From a virus, in the IMG/VR virus record IMGVR_UViG_3300044631_001742, positions 1 through 20,318 of that record: a stretch of DNA of 20,318 nucleotides, one strand, 5' to 3'. The first letter of the stretch is position 1, and each line of letters opens with the position of its first letter. Made by a program: the position numbers and the translations under genes. Under the pieces are notes generated by a model. The model searched no databases. It had not been told where the DNA came from and worked only from the letters and a program-made list of their open reading frames with translations. Of the stretch, positions 11,122 to 19,174 are shown one piece after another.

Positions 11122-11975
11122 AAGTATTTGATTCTTTTATTTTTTTCAATGAGTTAGAATTATTAGAAATGCGTCTTAACATCTTAAATGATGTTGTTGA
11201 CTATTTTATTCTTACAGAGTCTCCATTCACTGTAAGTGGAAATGAAAAACCACTTTACTATCAAGAAAATAAAGATAGATTCTCTAAATGGAATGATAAG
11301 ATTATTCATTATGTGACAGAAGAAATCCCAAATGATTTCAACCACATGCTACAAAAAACAAAATATCATGTGGCATATAATGATACTGATCCTTATGGAA
11401 CTAAATTTATTGATCTTCCCATTAGATTTCAGAGAGCTCTCTTTAACAGAAATAATAGTTCATTTGCTATTGAAAATGCAGGAGCAACTGATGATGATCT
11501 AATCATTACTAGTGATGCTGATGAGATTATCAATCCATACATTCTGGAAGATCTGTCTTGGTTCAATCCGAATAATCATTATCTTACTGTATGCAATGCT
11601 TACTATTATAAATTGAACTTCTTATATCAAGATGATTGGATGGGATCAAGACTTTGTACTTGGAAGCATTTGAAAGACACTACAATTGATCAACTCCGCC
11701 AAGATCACAAAAATGCTTATAAGATTGAAGATGGTGGATGGCATTTTAGTTTCCTAGGTAATGCTGAAAACTTTAAACTAAAGTTGGCATCATATGAACA
11801 TACTGAAAACAATATTGAGTCTGTAGTTTCAAACGCAGAAGAAAAAATTGAGAAGGGATTGGATCCTCTTAATAGAGGAATGACATATCGTGCAGTTCCC
11901 ATTGATGAGACTTATCCAGAATATATTCAAAACAATCAAGATAAGTATGCAGAGTTTATTAAACCATGGAACTAA
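11118..11975 (+). CDS. GT17-family glycosyltransferase
   Basis: A 285-aa protein. The opening F-F-N-E-L-E-L-L-E-M-R-L (9-20), D-V-V-D-Y-F-I-L-T-E-S (25-35), and K-P-L-Y-Y-Q-E-N are the hallmark of family GT17, whose animal member adds bisecting GlcNAc to N-glycans. I-T-S-D-A-D-E-I (130-137) holds the DxD (Asp133, Asp135) that binds metal and nucleotide-sugar. It likely transfers a HexNAc or hexose; bacterial and viral members are uncharacterised. The next gene starts 10 bases before its stop. Confidence 0.8.
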   Translation: MKVFDSFIFFNELELLEMRLNILNDVVDYFILTESPFTVSGNEKPLYYQENKDRFSKWNDKIIHYVTEEIPNDFNHMLQKTKYHVAYNDTDPYGTKFIDLPIRFQRALFNRNNSSFAIENAGATDDDLIITSDADEIINPYILEDLSWFNPNNHYLTVCNAYYYKLNFLYQDDWMGSRLCTWKHLKDTTIDQLRQDHKNAYKIEDGGWHFSFLGNAENFKLKLASYEHTENNIESVVSNAEEKIEKGLDPLNRGMTYRAVPIDETYPEYIQNNQDKYAEFIKPWN

Positions 11976-12895
11976 TTGAAGGTGTAGCATTATCAAAACT
12001 TTGTGATTATTCCTTTGGGGATCAATCGGGACAATGGGGAAGGATTTATACTTCTTTTATGAAGGAGGCAAACTTAACCAATGTTGAGTTTGTTTCTAAA
12101 GTTTTTGAGATAAAGAAAAGTCGTGATTATATGACTTTGTTTATTGATAATATTAGATTATATAAAAGAACTATTAAAGAAGTTTCTGAGTCTGATCGTC
12201 CATATATTGATTCTCTTCATGAAAAAAATGATTTACTTCATCTTTGTTCTTGTTTTCCAGATGTAAAATTTATCATTTTTACTAACCTTGAAGACACTCC
12301 CATTGATGATTATATTTTTGATTTGATTCCTGAAAATGTTTTATGTATTTCCGCTGTTAATGCAGTTTCTTTTGGGGGGAAAGTTATTCCTGCACCCTAT
12401 GGAATACAAAGGAGAATGTCTCCATCTGATAATAGAATAGAAGATTTATCTTCATACATGAGGAATCTTCCTATTAATCCTCCGGGACTTTTATATGTAA
12501 GTCATAATGAGGGTTCTCATGAAGAGCGTCTTGGTATTAAAGATATGTTTCGTGATAAAAGTTGGTCTGAAGTTCATGATCAGAGAGTAACATATTCGGT
12601 GTTTCTCTATAATCTTTCTCAATCAAAGTTTATGATTTGTCCTAGGGGAAATGCTATTGACTGCCATAGAAACTGGGAAGTTCTATACATGAGAAGAGTT
12701 CCTATCATGAAGAAACATCCTTATCTGCAAGAGTTGTTTAAAAATTATCCCGTATTATTTGTTGAGGATTTTGTTGAAGTGACAGAAAAATTGCTGATTG
12801 ATAATGATCATCTTTTTCAAGAAGCACAACAAATGGACCTGAATAGTTTGAATTTGAATAACTTCTATAACACTACAGTGAAGAATGCGTTATGA
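11966..12895 (+). CDS. exostosin-like (GT47-type) glycosyltransferase
   Basis: A 309-aa protein. The segment at 221-246 (K-F-M-I-C-P-R-G-N, then D-C-H-R-N-W-E, then R-R-V-P-I-M) matches the donor-binding part of exostosin and related GT47/RXYLT1-like proteins, in which the Arg and Glu contact the nucleotide sugar. F-V-E-D-F follows as in the family. The N-terminal half is poorly conserved. No signal anchor is present, unlike the Golgi homologs, so it acts in the cytoplasm. Confidence 0.7.
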   Translation: MELIEGVALSKLCDYSFGDQSGQWGRIYTSFMKEANLTNVEFVSKVFEIKKSRDYMTLFIDNIRLYKRTIKEVSESDRPYIDSLHEKNDLLHLCSCFPDVKFIIFTNLEDTPIDDYIFDLIPENVLCISAVNAVSFGGKVIPAPYGIQRRMSPSDNRIEDLSSYMRNLPINPPGLLYVSHNEGSHEERLGIKDMFRDKSWSEVHDQRVTYSVFLYNLSQSKFMICPRGNAIDCHRNWEVLYMRRVPIMKKHPYLQELFKNYPVLFVEDFVEVTEKLLIDNDHLFQEAQQMDLNSLNLNNFYNTTVKNAL

Positions 12896-13629
12896 ATTTT
12901 TTTTGTATATCAAATTATAATAATGATCTGAGTTGGTTATCAGAATATCCAAACCCACATTTAATCTATGATAAAACTTGGGCAGGAGGTGTTGTGGACA
13001 ATGACAATTCAGGAATTCTTCCTCCATCTAATCTCAAAGAAAAATATCCACAGTATAATATTACCAATGGGGATCCCAATGGATATAATATTAGTGATTA
13101 CATGACTTTTATTATTGATCATTACGATAGTCTACCAGATGTGGTTGCTTTTCTTAAGGGTAACACTATTGGTAGACATGTTAGTAAGGAATACTTTGAC
13201 AGAGTGATCAATAATAAATGTTTTACTTGTCTTGAGGATTGGAAAGAACATGATCCAAATCAAGCAGCACTTCAAAATGGTTATGCAATGTTTTCATGTG
13301 AAGGTGGATGGATGGAAACTAATGATAGTTGGTATTTAAATCATTCAAAACATCCAACAAAATATTTTAAAAACTATAACGATTTCCTTGATTATTGTTT
13401 TGTTGATGCGGTTCATCCAAGATATGTTAGATTTCCTCCTGGAGCAAATTTCATAGTTCCCAAAGAATACATTTTGAAGTATAATAAGATATTCTATGAA
13501 AATCTTAGAACTTTTACTAGGCACACAAGAGTATCTGGTGAAGGTCAAATGATTGAGAGAGCATTATATACCATTTGGTTGGGTAATTATGAAGTATCTG
13601 AGAGGATGAAAAAGCGTGTTAGCGACTGA
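12892..13629 (+). CDS. DUF3431-like putative glycosyltransferase
   Basis: A 245-aa protein. I-I-D-H-Y-D-S-L-P-D-V-V-A-F-L-K-G (around 74-90) and, later, R-F-P-P-G-A-N-F-I-V-P-K with E-G-Q-M-I-E-R (203-230 region) match the pattern of DUF3431 proteins, which are found mostly in fungi, algae and glycan-related loci and are presumed glycosyltransferases. No biochemical function is established. ATGA coupling upstream; 14-base overlap downstream. Confidence 0.6.
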   Translation: MNFFCISNYNNDLSWLSEYPNPHLIYDKTWAGGVVDNDNSGILPPSNLKEKYPQYNITNGDPNGYNISDYMTFIIDHYDSLPDVVAFLKGNTIGRHVSKEYFDRVINNKCFTCLEDWKEHDPNQAALQNGYAMFSCEGGWMETNDSWYLNHSKHPTKYFKNYNDFLDYCFVDAVHPRYVRFPPGANFIVPKEYILKYNKIFYENLRTFTRHTRVSGEGQMIERALYTIWLGNYEVSERMKKRVSD

Positions 13630-14506
13630 ATTTATTCATGGGCAGGGATTAGGTAATCAATTATTTTGCTATGTGACAACGAGAATGTTGGCACATAGAC
13701 TTGGATATGATTTTGGTATTGGGGGACTTAGAAATGCTGGAGATTCTAGAGTAAACAAAAAAGGATTTTACTTTATGGATCTTGATTACGGCAAAGAAAT
13801 TCCTGAAGGATTGGTGCGTTATGATGAGTATCGTCATGCTTTATGGACTGATGCCCAACTAAGAACCGATATTCGTTTAACTGATAAAAAATTATTATCA
13901 ATATCAGATAATACTATAATTTATGGCAATCTTCAATCGGAAGAATATTTTGGAAATAGGTTAGATCTTGTTAAGTCTTGGTTAAGGGTGAAGAAAGAGT
14001 ATGAACACATGGACACAAATGGAAAGAATATTTGTGTTATGAACTTCCGTGGTGGTGATATGGTTGGCAATGCTGGTGGATTTGTTTCCCGTAAGTATTG
14101 GGATAATGCCATTCAGAGAATGTTGGAATATAATCCAAGTATGGAGTTTTGTATTGTAACTGATGACGTAGAAACTGCAAATCAAATGTTACCGGAGTAT
14201 CCTGCGTATCATGTTGATGTTGCTTGGGATTATGTTGCTATTAAGAATGCAAGAAACGTGATTTGCACTACATCAACTTTTTCTTGCTTCCCTTTATGGA
14301 CAAGTGAAACTTTAGAGTATTGCATTGCACCCAAATACTGGTTTCACCATAACTTATCTCAAGGGTGGTGGAGTCTTGGGTGTAGCATATATAGTTACCC
14401 AACCTATTATATGGATAGGGAAGGAAAACTCTTTACACCTGAAGAATGTAAGGTAGAATGGGAAGAGTATAAGAAGCAATCAAACATTTATGGTGATGAT
14501 TTATGA
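13616..14506 (+). CDS. GT11-like fucosyltransferase homolog, GTG start
   Basis: A 296-aa protein starting at GTG 13616, with AGAGG at 13601-13605. The first ATG lies after the G-Q-G-L-G-N-Q motif (9-15), so GTG is needed for a complete enzyme. Other marks: G-N-L-Q-S-E-E-Y-F (104-112) and, near 143-148, N-F-R-G-G-D. The canonical motif begins with His (H-x-R-x-x-D); here the His is replaced by Asn143, which may change the donor or reduce activity. T-S-T-F-S-C-F-P-L-W replaces the usual N-S-T-F-S-W-W. A divergent member with uncertain sugar. Confidence 0.7.
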   Translation: MLATEFIHGQGLGNQLFCYVTTRMLAHRLGYDFGIGGLRNAGDSRVNKKGFYFMDLDYGKEIPEGLVRYDEYRHALWTDAQLRTDIRLTDKKLLSISDNTIIYGNLQSEEYFGNRLDLVKSWLRVKKEYEHMDTNGKNICVMNFRGGDMVGNAGGFVSRKYWDNAIQRMLEYNPSMEFCIVTDDVETANQMLPEYPAYHVDVAWDYVAIKNARNVICTTSTFSCFPLWTSETLEYCIAPKYWFHHNLSQGWWSLGCSIYSYPTYYMDREGKLFTPEECKVEWEEYKKQSNIYGDDL

Positions 14507-15204
14507 TTGAACTGCCTGATGTAACTTTAATATCCGTTGATACTACTGCTGACTTGAGTGGAACTCTTAGGGGAGTCTACACAAGTATGGGTGGTATTAA
14601 TTTTGGTTCTGTTAAAATAATTACTACTAAAGAACAAATTGAAAATAATCCGTCTCTTACAGATGATGGAATTGATCTTGAAGAACCAGTTACTGATATT
14701 AAAAACTATAATGATTACAACTACTATGTCATTTATCATTTGCATGAACATGTAGATACTTCACATTGTCTTCTTGTTCAACCTGATGGATTTGTATTGT
14801 TCCCAGATAAGTGGGATAATACATGGCTTGAATATGATTACATTGGTGCTCCTTGGGCATATGTAGAAGATGCTTATATTGATCCTTTTGGTAATCATCA
14901 TCGCGTAGGTAATGGTGGATTTTCTTTAAGAAGTAAAAAGTTTCTTGAAGTTCCTACCAAAGTAGAAGTTCCTTGGGAAACTAACAATAGTGACTTTTAC
15001 TGGATGCCTGAAGGTGTGGTAAACTATCATGAGGATGGAAATGTCTGTGTTCATAATAGGCATATCTTCATTGAGCAAGGATGTAAGTATGCACCTGTTG
15101 AAGTTGCAGTGAGATTCTCACAAGAAACAAGAGTTCCTGAATGCGAAGGAATTACACCATTTGGATTTCATTATAGATTACCCCCCGGAGTTGAATTAAC
15201 ATGA
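14503..15204 (+). CDS. DUF5672-family protein, probable glycosyltransferase
   Basis: A 233-aa protein. C-L-L-V-Q-P-D-G-F-V-L (89-99), D-Y-I-G-A-P-W (116-122), and V-G-N-G-G-F-S-L-R-S (about 136-145) match the DUF5672 signature, a GT-A-like domain of polysaccharide loci. The G-N-G-G-F-S-L motif is shared with several GT-A families, where it forms part of the acceptor site. Linkage and donor are unknown. 4-base overlaps on both sides. Confidence 0.7.
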   Translation: MIELPDVTLISVDTTADLSGTLRGVYTSMGGINFGSVKIITTKEQIENNPSLTDDGIDLEEPVTDIKNYNDYNYYVIYHLHEHVDTSHCLLVQPDGFVLFPDKWDNTWLEYDYIGAPWAYVEDAYIDPFGNHHRVGNGGFSLRSKKFLEVPTKVEVPWETNNSDFYWMPEGVVNYHEDGNVCVHNRHIFIEQGCKYAPVEVAVRFSQETRVPECEGITPFGFHYRLPPGVELT

Positions 15205-16010
15205 TCGGACATAATCACATTGGAAAAAACGGAAGATTTGGAAATCAAATGTTCCAATACGCAGCAACTAGAGGTATTGCTACAGCTCGCGGATATGATT
15301 TTATTATTCCCGATGGACCTAAAACTGATGCTGAGTTTGTTGATGAAGAACAGCAGCACAAACTCTTCATGGCATTTAAAATGTCTGGACTTAAAAATAT
15401 TGGAATGTTGGATGCAGGATACCAGCAAGAAAGTTCTTTTAGATATGATAAAGAACTAGTAAAACATTGTCCTGATAATATCAACCTTTATGGGTATTTT
15501 CAATCAGAAAGATATTTTTTCCACATTGAAGAAGAACTTCGTAAGGACTTTGAATTTCGTGATGAAGTAAAAAAACTGTGTGATGATATTTGGAAAGAAA
15601 TTGTTGTTGATGAGGGGCACTCTGAAGCAATCTCACTTCATGTTCGTCGTACAGATCATTTAATCAAACCAACTTTTCATCCAGTGCTTCCTATCAGTTA
15701 TTATGAAGAAGCACTTTCAAAACTACCAAAAGACATTCCTGTATTTGTGTTTACTGATGATCCTGCATGGGCATTTGGTCACGAGTTCTTCTCTTCAGAT
15801 AGATTCTTTATTTCTGAAAGCGACAACATCCATGACATGTGTTTGATGTCCATGTGTAACTATAATATTATTGCCAACTCTACTTTCTCATGGTGGGGTG
15901 CTTGGTTGGCAGGACATAACAAAGTTATTGGTCCAAAGTTATGGTTTGGTCCAGATGGTGAAGATCCTACTGATATTTTTATTGACAGATGGGAGTATCT
16001 AGATGTCTGA
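15201..16010 (+). CDS. GT11 alpha-1,2-fucosyltransferase-like
   Basis: A 269-aa protein with all classical GT11 motifs: G-R-F-G-N-Q-M-F-Q-Y-A (11-21), Y-G-Y-F-Q-S-E-R-Y-F (97-106), H-V-R-R-T-D (147-152) for GDP-fucose binding, and N-S-T-F-S-W-W-G-A-W-L (226-236). Typical members add fucose in alpha-1,2 linkage to a terminal galactose. With a GME-like enzyme in the operon, GDP-L-galactose is an alternative donor (L-galactose is fucose with a 6-hydroxyl). Closest paralog in the window is the gene at 17559. Confidence 0.85.
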   Translation: MIGHNHIGKNGRFGNQMFQYAATRGIATARGYDFIIPDGPKTDAEFVDEEQQHKLFMAFKMSGLKNIGMLDAGYQQESSFRYDKELVKHCPDNINLYGYFQSERYFFHIEEELRKDFEFRDEVKKLCDDIWKEIVVDEGHSEAISLHVRRTDHLIKPTFHPVLPISYYEEALSKLPKDIPVFVFTDDPAWAFGHEFFSSDRFFISESDNIHDMCLMSMCNYNIIANSTFSWWGAWLAGHNKVIGPKLWFGPDGEDPTDIFIDRWEYLDV

Positions 16011-16767
16011 AATTTCCGTATGCATTCCCACGTATGAATATAAAGGTGAGGGTGTAAAATATTTGAATGAGTTATTCAAGTCATTATCAACACAAACCTT
16101 TCAAGACTTTGATGTTGTAATTTCCGATCATAGTCAAGACGCAGAAATTATGAATTTCTGTAGAGAATGTGATTATGATTTTGAACTGACTTATATTCAA
16201 AATCCAAATGGCAGAGGATATCAAGCACCAAATACAAATTGTGCTTTAGAAAATGCTGAAGGTAGAATTATTAAATTAATCTATCAAGATGATATTTTTG
16301 TTGATGATAATGCACTTGAAAAAATCAAAAATGCTTTCGATACTTCAGAGTGCAAATGGTTATTTCATGGATTTACTCACACAACAGACGGTATAGAAAC
16401 TCATAGGCATTGTGTTCCTCGTTGGACAGATATGATGCTTGAGGGTAGAAATCTTCTGGGGAGTCCATCTTGTATTGCAATGTTAAATGAATGTAAGATG
16501 TACATGGATGAAAATATAAAACTGCTTATTGATACTGAGTTGTATCATAGAATGAGAATTGAACTTGGTATGCCACAAATTATTACTGATGTGTTGATTG
16601 CTAATCGTGAACATGTTGGTAGAATGAGTTCTAGTGGCATTCAGTATGACGCACAAATTGATCATCCTGAAGGTGGTTGGTTAGTTAATAAGGCAGAGTT
16701 AGACTATGTGGAATCAAAGCATATAGAATTTTGTACAAGTGGGAGAAAATATCCAGATGAAAATTGA
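16003..16767 (+). CDS. GT2-family glycosyltransferase
   Basis: A 254-aa protein. I-S-V-C-I-P-T-Y-E (4-12) starts a GT-A Rossmann fold. S-L-S-T-Q-T-F-Q-D-F-D-V-V-I-S-D (27-42) is the classic GT2 pattern, and Y-Q-D-D (94-97) is the DxD-type metal site. It is soluble, with no C-terminal membrane helices, unlike processive GT2 enzymes, so it probably adds one sugar. Overlaps its neighbours by 8 and 11 bases. Confidence 0.8.
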   Translation: MSEISVCIPTYEYKGEGVKYLNELFKSLSTQTFQDFDVVISDHSQDAEIMNFCRECDYDFELTYIQNPNGRGYQAPNTNCALENAEGRIIKLIYQDDIFVDDNALEKIKNAFDTSECKWLFHGFTHTTDGIETHRHCVPRWTDMMLEGRNLLGSPSCIAMLNECKMYMDENIKLLIDTELYHRMRIELGMPQIITDVLIANREHVGRMSSSGIQYDAQIDHPEGGWLVNKAELDYVESKHIEFCTSGRKYPDEN

Positions 16768-17572
16768 TTTAACTAAAGCAACTTTTATTATTCCTATCCG
16801 AATTGAATCTCAGGATAGGTTAAGAAATGTTATTACGACAACTGCATTCCTTCTAGAAAACTTTGATACTAATATTATTATTAAAGAAGTAGATTCAGAA
16901 TCAGTTTTTTCTAGGGATGCTTTACCAATACTTAATGATATTCTAGATGAAGAGATTGCAGTAACTCATATCTTTGAAGAAAGCAATGAACCACTATTCC
17001 ATAGGCAAAAAGTCTTGAATGAGATGGTTGCAGAATCAAAAACTGAAATCGTCGTTAATTATGATTGTGATGTTCTTCTTCCATTAGATTCCTATCATGA
17101 AGCATATCAAACCATTCTCTATAATACTCATGATGTGATTTATCCATACGGACAGGGAATGTATCAATATCAAGTTCAAGCAACTGATGAAATAGTTTCT
17201 CATTTTTTACAAAATAAAGATTTTCATTATCTTGAGAAACATTCAAAACTTCACACTTCCGATTTTGGTTGGGTTCAATTCTTTAATCGCCAAGTCTATA
17301 TTGATGGTGGATTAGAAAACGAAAACTTTAAAGCATATGCACCAGAAGACAAAGAAAGATTTTACAGATTTAATACATTAGGTTATAATGTAGGACGTAT
17401 TAATGATTACGTTTATCATCTAGAACACGCAAGGGGAGAGAACTCTTGGTTTAATAATCCACATATGACTTCTAATATGGAAGAATGGGAAAAAATTCAA
17501 AAGATGAATAAAGAACAACTAATAGAATACTATTCACAACAAGAGTATCTTAAAAAATATGCTGGCATTTAA
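16757..17572 (+). CDS. GT-A glycosyltransferase, galactosyltransferase-C-like
   Basis: A 271-aa protein. The frame extends to a GTG at 16739, but ATG at 16757, with GGGAGA at 16741-16746, is the better start. T-F-I-I-P-I-R (9-15) begins the GT-A fold, and N-Y-D-C-D (101-105) gives a DxD. F-G-W-V-Q-F-F-N-R-Q-V-Y and later P-E-D-K-E-R-F-Y-R resemble the acceptor/ED-x-E-x-R block of GT7/GT27 C-terminal domains. Probable non-processive transferase; sugar unknown. 14-base overlap with the next gene. Confidence 0.65.
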   Translation: MKIDLTKATFIIPIRIESQDRLRNVITTTAFLLENFDTNIIIKEVDSESVFSRDALPILNDILDEEIAVTHIFEESNEPLFHRQKVLNEMVAESKTEIVVNYDCDVLLPLDSYHEAYQTILYNTHDVIYPYGQGMYQYQVQATDEIVSHFLQNKDFHYLEKHSKLHTSDFGWVQFFNRQVYIDGGLENENFKAYAPEDKERFYRFNTLGYNVGRINDYVYHLEHARGENSWFNNPHMTSNMEEWEKIQKMNKEQLIEYYSQQEYLKKYAGI

Positions 17573-18416
17573 TCAAATTGGTAGTCTTGGAAGACTGGGA
17601 AATCAAATGTTTGAGTATGCAGCTCTACGTGGCATTGCATCTCATCATGGATATGACTGGTGCATTCCTCCATATAATAGGAAAGGTATAGAAAACTACA
17701 GTCTTCATTATTGTTTTAAGTTAGAATCTGTTAAGGAAGATAATCTAAATTATCTTGATCATTATCAGTATGTGCAAGAAAGGTTCTTTCATTTTGATGA
17801 AGAACTTTTTGATCAGTGTCCAGACAATGTAAGTCTTCATGGATTTTTTCAATCAGAAAAATATTTCAAACATATTTCTGACGAAATTCGTAAAGACTTT
17901 ACATTTCATGATGAGCACCTTGGTCCATGTAAAGAAATGATGAATTCTCTTGAAGGACAGGAACCAATCATGCTTCATGTTCGTCGCGGTGATCCTAATC
18001 TAGTTGATCCTCGTGGATTTAAATGGAGTTACACTCAATGCGGAGATCAGCATCCAGTTCAACCTCTTGAATATTATGAAAAGGCACTTGCAGAATTTGA
18101 TGCTGAACAACCAGTAGTTGTTTTTTCAGATTCTCCTGAATGGGTTAAAGAACAAGAATTTTTCTCTGGGGATAGATTTTTAATTTCAGAACCACAAGAC
18201 AAATATGCTGATGGTTCTTTTACTCCATATACTGACCTGTGTTTGATGTCTTTGTGTTCTCATGCTATTATTGCTAATAGTAGTTTGAGTTGGTGGGGTG
18301 CTTGGTTGATTAACAATCCAAATAAAAAAGTTATCGCGCCTAAGATGTGGTTTGGTCCTGCATACGCTGATAAAAATACTAAAGATCTTTATTGTCCTGA
18401 TTGGGTAGTATTATGA
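17559..18416 (+). CDS. GT11 alpha-1,2-fucosyltransferase-like (second classical copy)
   Basis: A 285-aa protein. G-R-L-G-N-Q-M-F-E-Y-A (11-21), G-F-F-Q-S-E-K-Y-F (95-103), H-V-R-R-G-D (140-145), and N-S-S-L-S-W-W-G-A-W-L are all present. It is clearly paralogous to the gene at 15201, sharing for example E-x-x-x-D-x-x-x-D-x-x-R-K-D-F spacing after the Q-S-E motif, and has an added loop after H-V-R-R-G-D. Two copies with differing acceptor loops suggest two fucosyl- or L-galactosyl-type linkages in the product. Confidence 0.85.
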   Translation: MLAFNQIGSLGRLGNQMFEYAALRGIASHHGYDWCIPPYNRKGIENYSLHYCFKLESVKEDNLNYLDHYQYVQERFFHFDEELFDQCPDNVSLHGFFQSEKYFKHISDEIRKDFTFHDEHLGPCKEMMNSLEGQEPIMLHVRRGDPNLVDPRGFKWSYTQCGDQHPVQPLEYYEKALAEFDAEQPVVVFSDSPEWVKEQEFFSGDRFLISEPQDKYADGSFTPYTDLCLMSLCSHAIIANSSLSWWGAWLINNPNKKVIAPKMWFGPAYADKNTKDLYCPDWVVL

Positions 18417-19174
18417 ATAGAATTACAAATTACGAAGAAGTTAAAAATAAAATCACTAAATGGATTGGAGATTATATTCTAGAAAATCCTAGTATTAAAT
18501 CTCTTGTCGTTGGTGTTTCTGGTGGTATTGACTCTGCAGTAGTTGCTACTCTTTGTGCAGAGACTGGTCTTCCAACTTATGTTTTGTCTATGCCATTGAA
18601 TTCAAATAAGAAAAATGATGAATTGTCTGACTCTTATTCTGATTCTCTGGAAGATAGGTACGAAAATGTAACTAAAATTAGAATTGATCTTTCTTCTGTG
18701 TATGAAAGATTCATCAGTTCTTTTGACTTCTGGACTGGTGATGGGGAGTTTACCTCTAATGATCTGACAAACGCCAATACAAAGTCTCGTATTCGCATGG
18801 TGACCTTGTATCAAGTTGCTGGAAACGTTAGTGGTATTGTTGTTGGAACTGGTAATAAAGTTGAAGACTATGGTGTAGGATTTTATACTAAATATGGTGA
18901 CGGTGGTGTTGATATTGCACCTATCGCAGATCTTTATAAAACTGAAGTATGGGAACTTGGAAAACATCTTGGTGTAGATCAACGTATTATTGACGCTCCT
19001 CCTACAGATGGACTCTGGGAAGATAGTCGGACTGATGAAGATCAGATTGGCGCATCATACGCTCAACTTGAAGAGGCGATGGAATTGGGAACTGGACCTG
19101 CGGTTGAAGTTCTTAAAAAATTCAATACCCAAAACAAACATAAAATGCAACCTATTCCCACGTTTAAACTATGA
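18413..19174 (+). CDS. nadE: NH3-dependent NAD+ synthetase
   Basis: A 253-aa protein from ATG 18413, which overlaps the previous TGA; an upstream in-frame TTG at 18401 is less likely. S-G-G-I-D-S (36-41) is the PP-loop ATP site. N-T-K-S-R-I-R-M (122-129), G-T-G-N-K-V-E (145-151), and F-Y-T-K-Y-G-D-G-G-V-D (157-167) are NadE signatures, followed by D-E-D-Q-I-G. No glutaminase domain, so it uses ammonia. It makes NAD+ from deamido-NAD. It may support the NAD-dependent enzymes of this operon or replenish NAD+ when host defences deplete it. Its placement inside a glycan operon is unusual. Confidence 0.85.
   Translation: MNRITNYEEVKNKITKWIGDYILENPSIKSLVVGVSGGIDSAVVATLCAETGLPTYVLSMPLNSNKKNDELSDSYSDSLEDRYENVTKIRIDLSSVYERFISSFDFWTGDGEFTSNDLTNANTKSRIRMVTLYQVAGNVSGIVVGTGNKVEDYGVGFYTKYGDGGVDIAPIADLYKTEVWELGKHLGVDQRIIDAPPTDGLWEDSRTDEDQIGASYAQLEEAMELGTGPAVEVLKKFNTQNKHKMQPIPTFKL

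Noticed and set aside
18602-18982. 126-aa frame on the - strand
   Set aside because: Antisense to nadE, with low-complexity N/T/I content typical of a shadow frame.
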